A stretch of DNA of 64,000 nucleotides from VRUE01 sp963706605 (GCA_963706605.1 OY970165.1:744001-808000); one strand, 5' to 3'. Numbered from the stretch's first letter, positions 42,001 through 50,483 are shown. Program-made: numbers and translations. The notes: generated by a model from the letters alone, not told the origin.

Positions 42001-42394
42001 CCAGCATCGTGCCGAAGGGCGGGGCCAGGTTGAGGAGGCCGAATTCGCCATTGGCGCCGTTGCCGAGCTCGACCGTCACGACCCCGACCTGGCTTCCTTC
42101 CGCGCGGGCGGTCGGGTTGATCAGAAAGCCCGGCGGCAGGCCTATGCGCAGGTCGCGCAGGTCCCCGTCCGATTGCCCGCCGGCGCTCCTCAGGCCGACG
42201 TGGATCGAAAAGACGGCAGGGTGGGCGCCCGCCTGGATGGTGGGCGTGTGGTCTTCGTTTTCAGCGGCGACCGAAAAGCCTTCGGAGCCCGCCAGGAAGC
42301 CGAAGGAGGCTTGGGCGGCGGGGGGCAAGAAGAGCGCGCCCGCGAGCAGCGCTGCGAGGGCGAGGGTGGCGACTCGGCCGGCTGGAGGACTCAT
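39035..42394 (-). CDS. Giant secreted protein, paralogue A
   Basis: A 1119-residue exported protein of unknown function. Residues 1-29 form a signal peptide (VATLALAALLAGALFLPPAA, cleavage after AQA). The body is Pro/Gly/Ala-rich with repeated modules: a Cys-containing block (CTEADFARETA...CPNDSRIGTV; CPEAAIEAA...SCPAGAQIG), then APLSVVAIDAALIGPFDLG, and a conserved domain CTRAQFARQACPADSVYGYA with LTPLL-type repeats near 735-850. Paralogue B at 43409-46726 shares these modules in order. The family is typical of Thermoleophilia; the role is probably at the cell surface. Start ATG at 42394 has GGAGAGAGA upstream. Confidence 0.8.
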   Translation of the reverse strand: MSPPAGRVATLALAALLAGALFLPPAAQASFGFLAGSEGFSVAAENEDHTPTIQAGAHPAVFSIHVGLRSAGGQSDGDLRDLRIGLPPGFLINPTARAEGSQVGVVTVELGNGANGEFGLLNLAPPFGTMLALGAQPFGRSLVFAAKLREGDAGFDLDLEGLSKGLDLVGMQISIWGTNPTSAYLTMPTSPCGSPLPFSVGASSWQGAEAEASATTPALVACNKPLSSAKVQLMSDQAAARTGLAFNLAVNDGGGILNPAGIARPAIKQALLSLPEGLTINPSLGAGLGVCTEADFARETAGSEPGAGCPNDSRIGTVTLEGALGLAEPLSGAVYVAKPYQNPFGTLLALYMTARSPRRGLLVKSIGKIEPDLRTGRLKATFDDLPRLLYRHFALTLREGQRSTLISPPLCGSYSAGLDLSSWAEPDLFRHEASVFAINHGEGGGPCPAGGVPPFHPGLLAGSINPAPATYTPLYLRMSRTDAEQEITGYSAAFPPGLLAKVAGVPYCPEAAIEAAKHRSGAAEQASPSCPAGAQIGHTLAGYGVGGTLAYAPGNLYLAGPWHGAPLSVVAIDAALIGPFDLGTVVVRDAIRVDTATARVAADGAASDPIPHILAGIPLHVRDIRIYIDRPNFTLNPTSCDPAQILSTLSGAGADLISPADDWLADSTQRFGLIGCSALGFKPKLSLSLKGGTRRGAYPSLRATYTPRPGDANLRGAAVTLPPSLFLAQEHLHSICTRAQFARQACPADSVYGYARAITPLLDQPLQGPVYVRSSSNAVPDLVADLRGEGLATTLIGRIDSSRGGLRAHFEALPDAPISKFTMTLPGGRKSLLVNAEDLCAAGGRATARFIGQNNATEVLHPRLGVRCHRERGHRGAKAKSSEALQQGNLRVSFGAKLSPQALPRRGVAPVAIGLAGEIGTADGSEPPALQRLQIAVNRHGHLDTKGLPVCRLDQIQPATNENALAACGGAKVGEGSFSAAVLIPEQSPFPSRGKIIAFNGIQDGHPVIFAHVYGTEPIPTSFTLALRISRAKGLYGTLLAASLPGVASDAAVVTGLTLNLHRRFFYRGQSRSYLSAGCPAPQGFPGALFPLARARFTFEGGKTLSKTLTRSCRVRGSG

Positions 42395-42422
42395 CTGCGG
42401 GCTCTCTCTCCAGAAATGATCT

Positions 42423-42428
42423 GATAAT
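42423..42428 (+). promoter_or_regulatory. -10 element of the toxin-antitoxin operon, leaderless arrangement
   Basis: GATAAT preceded by TCT lies 8 bp before the antitoxin ATG (42437), so transcription would begin at or just before the start codon. The repeat ATCTGAT-AATCTGAT at 42418-42432 could be the autoregulatory operator. The 42-bp gap is shared with the divergent giant secreted gene. Confidence 0.45.
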
Positions 42429-42436
42429 CTGATTTC

Positions 42437-42688
42437 ATGAGGCAGCTGAGCGCGACCGAGGCGGCGCGGCGGTTCTCCGACGTGCTCGACAGCGTCGAGG
42501 GAGAGGGCGAGTCCTTCGTGGTCGTCCGCCATGGGCGAGCGGTGGCGACGATCGGACCCGCAAACGGTGGAACCGGTCGAGCGCTGAAAGCGGCGCTGCG
42601 AGCGCACAGACCCGATGGGCGCTGGGCGGGCGAGCTGCGCGAGCTGCGCGAGGCGGTCGGACCAGGGACCGACCCCTGGCACGACTGA
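42437..42688 (+). CDS. Antitoxin of the Phd/YefM family
   Basis: An 83-residue protein with MRQLSATEAARRFSDVLDSV and ESFVVVRHGRAVATIGP, the Phd/YefM DNA-binding fold, followed by a charged C-terminal half that would wrap the toxin. Pairs with the PIN toxin directly downstream; their frames overlap by 4 bp. Expected to repress its own promoter. Confidence 0.88.
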   Translation: MRQLSATEAARRFSDVLDSVEGEGESFVVVRHGRAVATIGPANGGTGRALKAALRAHRPDGRWAGELRELREAVGPGTDPWHD

Positions 42689-43083
42689 TCCTCGACACCA
42701 CCGTGCTGGTCGACGCCGAGCGCGAAGGCGCCAGGCCGCTCGAGACGCTGGTCGGCGAGGAGGACGACGTGGCGATCGCCGCGATCAGCGTCGCCGAGCT
42801 GGGGGTCGGAGTCGAGCTGGCGGACGGAGCGCGCCGTTCGCGGCGCGAAGCGTTCGTCACGGCGGTGCTGGAGGCCGTGAGCGTCGAGGGCTATGACCTC
42901 GACGTCGCCCGGGCGCACGGCGCCCTGCTCGCCCACACACGCCGCGCCGGCCGGCCGCGCGGCGCCCACGATCTGATCATCGCGGCGACGGCGCGGGCTC
43001 GCGGGCGTGAGGTCGTAAGCGCCGACCCAGGCGGCTTTGCGGAGCTGCCCGAGGTGACGCTGCGGGAGGCGCCCGAGAGCTGA
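42685..43083 (+). CDS. PIN-domain toxin, VapC family
   Basis: A predicted magnesium-dependent RNase. Acidic catalytic residues are visible: Asp4 in LILDTT, Glu in SVAELGVG, Asp in AHDLIIAATA and Asp in SADPGGF. The first in-frame ATG/GTG/TTG is the GTG at 42703, which would remove Asp4. The CTG at 42685-42687 overlaps the antitoxin stop as CTGA, mirroring ATGA coupling, and restores the domain, so it is chosen; the product is then 132 residues. Confidence 0.82.
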   Translation: MILDTTVLVDAEREGARPLETLVGEEDDVAIAAISVAELGVGVELADGARRSRREAFVTAVLEAVSVEGYDLDVARAHGALLAHTRRAGRPRGAHDLIIAATARARGREVVSADPGGFAELPEVTLREAPES

Positions 43084-43097
43084 GGGCCGGGCGGGCC

Positions 43098-43400
43098 TCA
43101 CCCTCGGCCTCCGGGGCGAGGATGGCGGGAGGTGGGCTTGTGGTGGCGATGCTTAGCGTGGTGCGGCTTGCGATGCCGGGGCTTGGGAAAGCGCACCGGC
43201 GGGTTGGGTGGGCCTTCGGCGACGGCGGTGCCGGGGACCGGATCCTCGGGCGGCGGCGCCGGTGGCTGGCATTCGTCGCCTTCGCAGACCGCCGCGGCGG
43301 CCGCCTCGACGCTCCCCCCGGCGACCGCGGGGGCGCCGAGGAGAAGGAGGGCGAGGAGGAGCGCGGCGGCCCGCCGCCGCGCTGGGCCCGCGGCCTTCAC
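43098..43400 (-). CDS. Small secreted His/Pro-rich protein
   Basis: A 100-residue product from a GTG 8 bp after the stop of paralogue B. A signal peptide (AAALLLALLLLGAPAVAGG) precedes a single C-x4-C unit (CEGDEC), a Pro-rich linker and a tail very rich in His, Lys, Arg and Pro (RHRKPHHAKHRHHKPTSRHP). The same C-x4-C then Pro-rich then basic layout ends the FN3/PD40 protein at 46723. It may bind metal or cell-wall polymers. No family recognised. Confidence 0.6.
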   Translation of the reverse strand: MKAAGPARRRAAALLLALLLLGAPAVAGGSVEAAAAAVCEGDECQPPAPPPEDPVPGTAVAEGPPNPPVRFPKPRHRKPHHAKHRHHKPTSRHPRPGGRG

Positions 43401-43408
43401 CGACGGGC

Positions 43409-46400
43409 TCAGCGCGGACGGCGGTTGCCGTGCCTGGCGCCGCACTTCGCCCTCAGGGGCGGGGCGAAGTCCTTGACCTTGCCGTTTTGGGCGTCGAACT
43501 CGACCCTTGCGCGGTTGGCGGCGGCGCAGAGGTTGCGGCTGTTGACGATCAGGCCCTTCTTGGCGCCCCTCATCGTCAGGGTGAACTTGGAGACGGGGGC
43601 GTCGGGGACGCTTTCGAAGGTCGTCCTGATGCCGCCGTTGACGGAGTCGATGCGGCCCACCAGGTCGATGTGGATCTGACCGTCGAGGGAGGCGACGAGG
43701 TCGGGCAGGTTGTGGGAGGAGGAGCGCAGGTAGACCGGGCCTTCCAGAGGCCGCTCGAGGAGCGGCGTGATCGCCCTGGCATAGCCGTAGATCGAGCCGG
43801 GCGGGCACTGGTGGGCGGCGTACTGCACGCGGGTGCAGATCGTCTTGATGTGGGCCTGGTCGAGGAAGGCCGAGTGGGGCAGGGTGACCGAGGCGGCGGC
43901 GATGTTGGCGCCGCCCGCGGGCATGGTCAGGGTCGCGCGCAGGGCGGGGTCTTCGCCGCGTTTGGTGCCGCCCTTAAGCGCCAGGCTCAGTTTCGGCCCG
44001 AAGCCGAGACGGTCGCAACCACCAACCTGGAAGCGACTGGAGCGATTTGCGCTGGCGCCCATTGTCGAGGCGATCTGCGCGTCGATCGACATCGGTTCGC
44101 AAGAGGTCGGGTTGAGGGTGAAGTCGGGGCGGTTGAGGTCGACCCGCACGTCGCGCAGGTCCAGGCCGATCCCGTGCAGGGCGCTCGGGAAGGGGTCCGA
44201 TACGGCGGTGATCTTCGCCGTCTCGGGGTTCACCTGGAGGGCGTTACGGACCAGGACCGAGCCGAGGTCGAAGGGACCGGCCACCGCCGGGGCTACCACC
44301 GCCAGGCTCAGTGGGGCGGATTTGTAGGGGCCTGCGAGGTAGGCGCGGCCGGACTGGGTGTAGAAGGGGTTGGAGCCTGCTCCCGCTCCCACGGTCACGG
44401 TTCCGAGCTGGGAGGCCGCCGGGCAGCTCGGGTGGGCTTCCTGGGCGGCTCCGGTGCCCTCGGTGCCCGAGATCGAATTGAGGACCGAGTCGGAGCAGTA
44501 GGGGATGCCGGCGGGCTTGCCGATCAGGCCCTCGGGCAGGGTGGCCGTGAGGCCTCCCAGCTCTTCGGTGCCGTCATCGCGGCTCAGTCTCAGCGTGAAG
44601 GGGCTGTAGGAGCCGGCCAGGGGGTTCTGGGTTCCCGCCGTCAGCTTCGGATCGAAGCCCGATTTGGGGCAGTTGGTGATCGCGAAGACGTCGGCTCGGT
44701 TGGCCGCGGGGTTGCCCGACCAGGGGGCGAGCTTTGCCTGGGAGGTGTACTCGCCGCAGGTCGGCGGGGTCCTGAGCGCCGCTCTGGGACCGCCGTAGAG
44801 CGATACGTGCAGGTCTGAGAAGGGGGTCTGGGGGGTTTCGGTGAACTTCGTCGTCAATCTCCCCCCCGGTCCGGCTTCGATCAGGCCGGCCTGCTTGACC
44901 ACGACACCCCGCGCCGGAGCTTCGGCGACCAGATACATCGCCAGCAGCGAGTTGAACGGGTTATCGCCCTGCTTTGCCAGGTAGACCGCGCCTTTCAGCT
45001 TTTCTTCCAAAAGCGGCGTTTCGATCGTCACGTCGCCGATCTTGGAGTTGTCCGGACAGGCGGCGGGGGATTTGGAGAAGTGGGCCGGCGTGACTCCGGT
45101 CGGGGTCGTCAAGCCGATCTGGGCGGGGCTGCAGGCGCCGAGGCCGTTTGCGGCCGAGGGGTTCAGGCCCATCCCGACCGGCAGCTTCACTTCGGCGTCC
45201 TTCAGATCGGACTGGCAGATTTCTTCGTAGTTGGACCAGCACTGCTGGGGGACCTGCAGGTCGACTTCCAAGCCAGAGGGGCTATCGGCCGTATTCGTCG
45301 TCGGTTGGGCCGAGAAGGAGGGTTTGAAGGGGACCTGGGCGCAGCCGTCGATCCCGACTTCTTCGCCCCATTCGCTCGCCTGTTGGGGGTAGCCGGGGCC
45401 TCGGTGGCTGCGGTAGGAGGCGGACTTCCAGGCGGGGTCTGAGAGGTCCGGAGCGCCCGAGGCATCGAGTGCCCCCGGGTGCTCCCAGGAGTCGATGTGG
45501 ACGTCGGTCTCGAGGCCGGTGTCGGCGGTCGGGGTGCAGGCGGTCGGGTTGCGCAGCAGGGGCAGGTGGGGAGCGTCGCTTGGGCAGGTGGGGCCAGCCC
45601 CATCGCCGAAGGGCGCTTCTTGTCCTTCACAGGCCCGCTCGAGCCGGTGGCTTTCGTCGGCGGGGACGCCCCAGAAGGTGACCGGGGTGCCGGCGAGACC
45701 GAGCCCCTCGGGGATATTGCGCGAGGCGACGGTCAGCCCGTAGTCGCCGTCGCTGCGCACTTCGGCGTCGAGGACGATCACGGTGCTGAGAATGTTGAAG
45801 CCGAAGCGGGCCGGGACTCCCGGCGGCGGGACCAGGTTGAAGACCGGTAGCGGGCCAAGGTTGCTGATACCCGAAGGACTGGCGAAACGGGTAACCGTGG
45901 TGCCCACCTGCGACTCCGGGGGGCAGAGGGGGCTGGCGTTGCTGCCATGTGAGTTAGAGAGATCAGAGACCGTGCACTGCGGGAACGCGCTCGCGTTGCC
46001 GAGCATGCCCGGCGGCAAATCGACGAAGACGTCGCGCGGAGCCTCAGGCGGCAGGGGGCCGTTGACCAGCGGTTTGGTGTTGTCGTAGGTGTTGTAGTCG
46101 AGCATCGTCTGGGTGGAGTAGGGGTGGGCGGCGGCCTGGGTGGAGGGCGCGCCGCTCTGATCGGCGCTGATAAGCCCGTCGAAGGCATCGATGCCGAAGG
46201 GCGCCGGTGGGCCGATCCGGGTCGGGTCAACAGTGGTGGCGCTTCCTGCTTCACCGCCCGGGACTTTGAAACCGCCTGAGACTTTGAACTCGGCGGTGAG
46301 GGTGCCGCTGGCTCCGCTGTCGACGGCGGTCACGAGCCTGAGCACCTCGGTGCGCTGGACGCCCAGCGGCGCTTCGACGCGGCAGAAGATCTTGCTGTGG

Positions 46401-46726
46401 CCGCCGATCGAGCCGCCTCCTTCGGCTTCACAGCCATAGAAAAATGAGCTGGAATGAGCCACGGAGGCGCTGAGCGCCGTCACCCCCGGCGGCAGGCTGG
46501 CTTCCAGGGTGGTCTGGGAGCCGTCGGTCGCTTCGTCGCCGATGTTGCGGGCCTCGACGATGTAGCGGAGGGTGCCGCCGGGTTCGGCGGTGGTGGCGGC
46601 CATCGACTCGATTTTCCACTTCGGCCCGATCGCGCCGAGGGCTGGTGAGGCGGCTGTGAGAAGCAGAGACGCGGAGGCGAGCAGAGCCGTGAGAAAGCCG
46701 ATGCGCTTGCTGGTCGTCTTGCTCAT
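43409..46726 (-). CDS. Giant secreted protein, paralogue B
   Basis: An 1105-residue exported protein. Signal peptide about 1-31 (FLTALLASASLLLTAASPAL). Residues ~40-150 look like a DUF11/CARDB-type beta domain (GGTLRYIVEARNIGDEATDG). The rest matches paralogue A: paired Cys modules (CSPAQIGL...CPDNSKIGDV), APLSLAVVAPAVAGPFDLGS, RPDFTLNPTSCEP, and CTRVQYAAHQCPPGSIYGYA near 970. Function unknown; likely a surface or matrix protein. Its ATG overlaps the stop of the upstream FN3/PD40 gene by 4 bp. Confidence 0.8.
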   Translation of the reverse strand: MSKTTSKRIGFLTALLASASLLLTAASPALGAIGPKWKIESMAATTAEPGGTLRYIVEARNIGDEATDGSQTTLEASLPPGVTALSASVAHSSSFFYGCEAEGGGSIGGHSKIFCRVEAPLGVQRTEVLRLVTAVDSGASGTLTAEFKVSGGFKVPGGEAGSATTVDPTRIGPPAPFGIDAFDGLISADQSGAPSTQAAAHPYSTQTMLDYNTYDNTKPLVNGPLPPEAPRDVFVDLPPGMLGNASAFPQCTVSDLSNSHGSNASPLCPPESQVGTTVTRFASPSGISNLGPLPVFNLVPPPGVPARFGFNILSTVIVLDAEVRSDGDYGLTVASRNIPEGLGLAGTPVTFWGVPADESHRLERACEGQEAPFGDGAGPTCPSDAPHLPLLRNPTACTPTADTGLETDVHIDSWEHPGALDASGAPDLSDPAWKSASYRSHRGPGYPQQASEWGEEVGIDGCAQVPFKPSFSAQPTTNTADSPSGLEVDLQVPQQCWSNYEEICQSDLKDAEVKLPVGMGLNPSAANGLGACSPAQIGLTTPTGVTPAHFSKSPAACPDNSKIGDVTIETPLLEEKLKGAVYLAKQGDNPFNSLLAMYLVAEAPARGVVVKQAGLIEAGPGGRLTTKFTETPQTPFSDLHVSLYGGPRAALRTPPTCGEYTSQAKLAPWSGNPAANRADVFAITNCPKSGFDPKLTAGTQNPLAGSYSPFTLRLSRDDGTEELGGLTATLPEGLIGKPAGIPYCSDSVLNSISGTEGTGAAQEAHPSCPAASQLGTVTVGAGAGSNPFYTQSGRAYLAGPYKSAPLSLAVVAPAVAGPFDLGSVLVRNALQVNPETAKITAVSDPFPSALHGIGLDLRDVRVDLNRPDFTLNPTSCEPMSIDAQIASTMGASANRSSRFQVGGCDRLGFGPKLSLALKGGTKRGEDPALRATLTMPAGGANIAAASVTLPHSAFLDQAHIKTICTRVQYAAHQCPPGSIYGYARAITPLLERPLEGPVYLRSSSHNLPDLVASLDGQIHIDLVGRIDSVNGGIRTTFESVPDAPVSKFTLTMRGAKKGLIVNSRNLCAAANRARVEFDAQNGKVKDFAPPLRAKCGARHGNRRPR

Positions 46727-49700
46727 CGTCCTGCCCTCCGGTTGGCCTTGGCGGCTCGCTTGTGGTGTTTTTTATGCGGCTTGACGCAACGGGTCTTGCC
46801 CTTTGCCCTGACCGCGTGCCTGCCTTTCGGGCAACCGTGGGGGGCTTTGGGGTTGCCTGGGCCCGAGAAGTCGGCGCTGCCCGCCGGAGCCGTGGCCGGT
46901 GGCTGGGGGGCGCTTTGGCGACAGGACTCCCCCGAGCAGGGGGCGGTGCCCACCGGCGGCTCCGGCAGGCCACCGTCTATACGGGCGTCATAGACGTCGA
47001 GGCTCGAGTCGGTGTCCCAGCCCGAGAGGCGCTCCTTGGTGAGGATGAAGGCGTCCCTGCCGTCGGCGCTCGATTCGATGAAGTAGGAGTCGAAGGGATC
47101 GGTGCCGCTGGAGAGCAGGTGCAGTTGCCCGGTCTTGGTGTCGTACTCATAGGCGTCGGATTTGCCGTTGGTGTCTTCAGGTAGAAGCGCGTCTTTGCTG
47201 GTAAAGAAGACGTAGCGGCCGCTGTCGGAAACGTTGCGGTTGAGGTGCCAGGTGGTAGAGGTGGCGGCGGGGAGGCGTCCGCCGCTCGTCGCGTTCTCTT
47301 TTGCCGGCGCGCCGCTTGGGTTGCAAGAGACGCAGACGAGCTGGTCGGTATCGGCGCGGTAGAGATATAGCTCGCGGCAGCCGAGCAACACATAGGTGGT
47401 GTCGCATTCTCCCTGGTCGTTTTCGGTGGCGAAGCCGACACCGCTGTGGGCGCTGAGGAGGAGGGAGCGGCCGTCGGCGCTAAGGCGGGACTGCGGGGGG
47501 CGCAGGATGTAGCTGTCGCCGGTGGTCTGGGCATCGTCGGAATCGAGGACGAACTGCCGGCCGACGTAGGAGATGTGGCCTTCGTGCCACGCGTAGTAGC
47601 CAATTTTGAACCCCAGCCTGGGGGCGCCGGCGACAAGCTGGCCGCTGGCAGTAAAGTAGACGTAGCTGCCGTCGTCGCTGACGGCGATCACTCCTTTAAC
47701 CTCATGCGGATCGTCCGCCGGCTCATGGTCGATGTTGATCAGGGTCAGGTTGTGTTCGTCAGAGGCCGGCTTGGTCGTGTCGTACATGTAGAGGTTCGAT
47801 TCGCCGGCCGGTTCATCGGTGAGCTGCTGGCCGGTGGTGAAGAAGACGCGCGAGCCGTCGGTCGAGGCGCCCCAGTAGGTGGCGGATTGAGCTTCGCCGG
47901 CGCAGCTCGGGGGGTCGGCGATACAGGCGTTGCGCTCGGAGACGTTCAGCTGATCGGTCATCGTGTGGTCGGTGCGCATGTAGACGTTGCCGTCGGCACT
48001 GAAGAAGACGCGGCGCCCGTCGTCTGAGATGACGTTCACAGGGCGATTCGAACCGCCCGTGCCGCTGCCCGTGCCTTGCCCTGGTATCGACGCATCCGCC
48101 GCGACGCACGGCGGGTTGCTGCCACCGCACGACGTATCCGAGCCGGAGGGCACGTAGCCGACGAGGCGCAGCTGGCCCTGATCCCATTCGTACGTCCGCG
48201 GGGTGGGGGTGGAGGGCGAATCTTCGGTCAGCTGGTCGAGCGCCTGGAAAACAACATGGTGGAAGTCATCCGAGGCTCCGACATAGACGACTAGGCGCGC
48301 CGCGGTGTCCTCATTGATCGGCGGAAGCGGGATACCGCTCTGCTCACAGAGGGGACATGGCGTGGCCAACTGGTAGGAGCCTTCACCCGGCGTGCGCAGG
48401 TCATTCCGCAGATAGAGATTGGGGACCTCGGCGACGCTAGGGTCGTTTGTCAACGGGGTCGCGGTTCGAAAGATGCCGCGGCTCAGGTCGGGCGAGAGGT
48501 CGCCAAGGTAGGCGGGATCTTGGGTGAGCACGCTGTTGACGCCGAGCGGTCCCTGCGGCGGGGTGATCGCGTGCGTCGACCAGACGTTGGTCCCCGGGGC
48601 GCCGTCGCGGATCGCCATGTAGTCGACGGCGACGCCGGTGCCGACCACGTCGCCGAAGGCGCTGATCGAGGAGAACTGGATCGCGTTGCCGTCTGCGGCG
48701 GCGCGGGTGCGGCCGGTGTCGAAGAGGACATTCCCGCCATTCTTGTTCGACGGAGAGACCATCTCATAAGCACGGCAGTTGGGGAGGAAGTTGGTGCCGA
48801 GCTGACCGGCGTTGGGGCATCCCTCTTCGGGCGCAGCGGGCACGTCGACGGTTTCATCCGGTCCATCGACCGCCGGGCCGACGCCGTTGTCGGCGACGAG
48901 GCGGTAGTGGAGGGTGGCGCCGGGGTTGAGGTTGGTGAGCTTGGCGCTGACGCGGGCCGGGGGGCCAGGTGGGTTCGACGGGCCAGGCCCGTTCGGATCC
49001 CCTTCACAGGGAGCGCTCTGCCCGTAGCTCACACTGGTCCCGTACTCGAAGTGGCAATCGGTGACCGGAGTGTTGTTGGGGTTGACGAAGCCGCGGATCG
49101 TCACCTCGCCTTCGCCCTCGGCGGTCGAGACCTCCGGAGCGAGGGTCGGCGGGATGCCGTCGGTGGTGAAGGGGATCGTTTCTTCGCTGCTGCCGCCGGC
49201 GTTGGTGGCTTTGAAGGTGACGGTGTAGGGGGTGTTCGGTATCAGGCCTTGGACTTCACCGTGGACGACTTCCGCTTGGTCGTCGGCTTTGGCGTGGCCG
49301 CTGGTACCGCCGAGGTCAAAGCTCCATTCCGCCCCGAAGGCTTCTTCTTCGGCTGGGGAGGTTTCGGATTCGTCCTTTGGCGCGTGGGTGTCGACTTCAC
49401 CTTCAAAGTGGGCTTCGGTGGAGGTTTTGGAGACGAGGTGCAGGCCGGTGACGGTCGCTTTGGCCGCCGCTTCGGTTTCCAGTTCACTTTCTTCTGGAGA
49501 GAGGACTTCGTGCCCGGCATAAGAGGCAAGCAGGCGGTAGCGGTATTCGGTTCCGGGGGTCAAACCCTGCAGGCCGGCTTTGACTTCGATGCCGCCGCTC
49601 GATTCGGCTTGCGCGCCTTCGATCGGGTTGGTCGATTCCGGTTCTGCCAGCTGCCAGTTCGTCGGTTCATCGGCGCGGCGGTACTGCAACTGCCAGAGGA

Positions 49701-50265
49701 TCGGCAGCGCTTCGCCGTTGTCCTGGTTGCCGCCTTCTGGATCGACTTCGCCTGAGATCTTGGCTTTGGTGAAGCCGACTTCGCTCGATGCTTTGACCGT
49801 CAGGGCGGGGAAGGTCGCGGTTTCGGTTTCAAAGCTCGGCGCGATCGCTTCGCTCGGCCCGTCTTCGTTGCTCGCGACCAGGCGCAGGTGGTAGGTGGTT
49901 TCCGAGGCGAGGCCGCTGAGCTGGGCGTGGACGGCGATCGGGTCTGAGCCGGTCAGCGGTTCGACGTCGCAGGGAGCCTGGCCGGCACCTTCGAAGCCCG
50001 TGGCTTCGAACTGGGCTTCGGTCACGTACTCGAAGTGGCAGCTGCTTTCCTCGCCCTGGGGATCGACTTTGCCCGCGGCTTTGGCGACCGTGAAGCCGAT
50101 TTCGGTTGCCGCTTCGATGCTTACGGCGGGGACGGCTGCGGAGGCCAGGGAGGTGCCGAGCAGCAGGCTTGCCGCCAGCGCGAGCGTGCCGGCGAGGGCC
50201 AGACGTAGGTTCCACCGCGTGGTGGAACGGCCGAAGATGGCGGCGCTGCGAGCCCTTACGTTCAC
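46723..50265 (-). CDS. Giant secreted protein with FN3-like and PD40/TolB-like repeats
   Basis: A 1180-residue exported protein. GTG at 50263-50265 is chosen because AAGGAG lies 7 bases upstream; signal peptide about 1-44. Residues ~45-500 hold four or five ~90-residue FN3-like domains, each with a Gly-x-Val-(D/N)-P-x-G and TTYHLRLVASNEDG-like strand. Residues ~510-1110 hold WD40/PD40-like beta-propeller strands (RVFFTTGQQLTDE, YVYFTASGQLV, RYVFFTSKDALLPEDTNG). The C-terminus is CSGESC, a Pro/Ala linker and a Lys/His/Arg-rich tail. It is the first gene of the operon with paralogue B. Confidence 0.82.
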   Translation of the reverse strand: MNVRARSAAIFGRSTTRWNLRLALAGTLALAASLLLGTSLASAAVPAVSIEAATEIGFTVAKAAGKVDPQGEESSCHFEYVTEAQFEATGFEGAGQAPCDVEPLTGSDPIAVHAQLSGLASETTYHLRLVASNEDGPSEAIAPSFETETATFPALTVKASSEVGFTKAKISGEVDPEGGNQDNGEALPILWQLQYRRADEPTNWQLAEPESTNPIEGAQAESSGGIEVKAGLQGLTPGTEYRYRLLASYAGHEVLSPEESELETEAAAKATVTGLHLVSKTSTEAHFEGEVDTHAPKDESETSPAEEEAFGAEWSFDLGGTSGHAKADDQAEVVHGEVQGLIPNTPYTVTFKATNAGGSSEETIPFTTDGIPPTLAPEVSTAEGEGEVTIRGFVNPNNTPVTDCHFEYGTSVSYGQSAPCEGDPNGPGPSNPPGPPARVSAKLTNLNPGATLHYRLVADNGVGPAVDGPDETVDVPAAPEEGCPNAGQLGTNFLPNCRAYEMVSPSNKNGGNVLFDTGRTRAAADGNAIQFSSISAFGDVVGTGVAVDYMAIRDGAPGTNVWSTHAITPPQGPLGVNSVLTQDPAYLGDLSPDLSRGIFRTATPLTNDPSVAEVPNLYLRNDLRTPGEGSYQLATPCPLCEQSGIPLPPINEDTAARLVVYVGASDDFHHVVFQALDQLTEDSPSTPTPRTYEWDQGQLRLVGYVPSGSDTSCGGSNPPCVAADASIPGQGTGSGTGGSNRPVNVISDDGRRVFFSADGNVYMRTDHTMTDQLNVSERNACIADPPSCAGEAQSATYWGASTDGSRVFFTTGQQLTDEPAGESNLYMYDTTKPASDEHNLTLINIDHEPADDPHEVKGVIAVSDDGSYVYFTASGQLVAGAPRLGFKIGYYAWHEGHISYVGRQFVLDSDDAQTTGDSYILRPPQSRLSADGRSLLLSAHSGVGFATENDQGECDTTYVLLGCRELYLYRADTDQLVCVSCNPSGAPAKENATSGGRLPAATSTTWHLNRNVSDSGRYVFFTSKDALLPEDTNGKSDAYEYDTKTGQLHLLSSGTDPFDSYFIESSADGRDAFILTKERLSGWDTDSSLDVYDARIDGGLPEPPVGTAPCSGESCRQSAPQPPATAPAGSADFSGPGNPKAPHGCPKGRHAVRAKGKTRCVKPHKKHHKRAAKANRRAGR

Positions 50266-50408
50266 GTTCTCTCCTTGTCCCTTGAGCCCCTGCCTGCCGC
50301 TTCCCTTGCGGCCCCTGTGGCGGACTCGGTTATGTGGTCCCTGTGGTCGGTTGGGCAAACGAGCCAGTTCCTGGAACTAACAAACGCGTTCCCAAACAAA
50401 CTGAGCCA

Positions 50409-50437
50409 GGATAAACATACGAGTATGGAATTGTCAA
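50409..50437 (-). promoter_or_regulatory. Promoter and possible operator of the giant secreted gene operon
   Basis: Minus strand: TTGACA (50432-50437), 17-bp spacer, TTATCC (50409-50414). The spacer contains the near-palindrome CATACTCGTATG (50417-50428). Blocks TTGACA, ATACTCGT and GTTTAT also occur at 38153-38176 before the TetR-like gene, suggesting a common TetR-type operator. Confidence 0.55.
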
Positions 50438-50483
50438 GGAACGAGAGTGGTATGGGGTGGCGGGGCGGCGTAGGATCAGCCTG

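Noticed and set aside
42391..43101. Large minus-strand open frame across the toxin-antitoxin pair
   Set aside because: It is the antisense shadow of the Phd/VapC genes; no recognisable domain.
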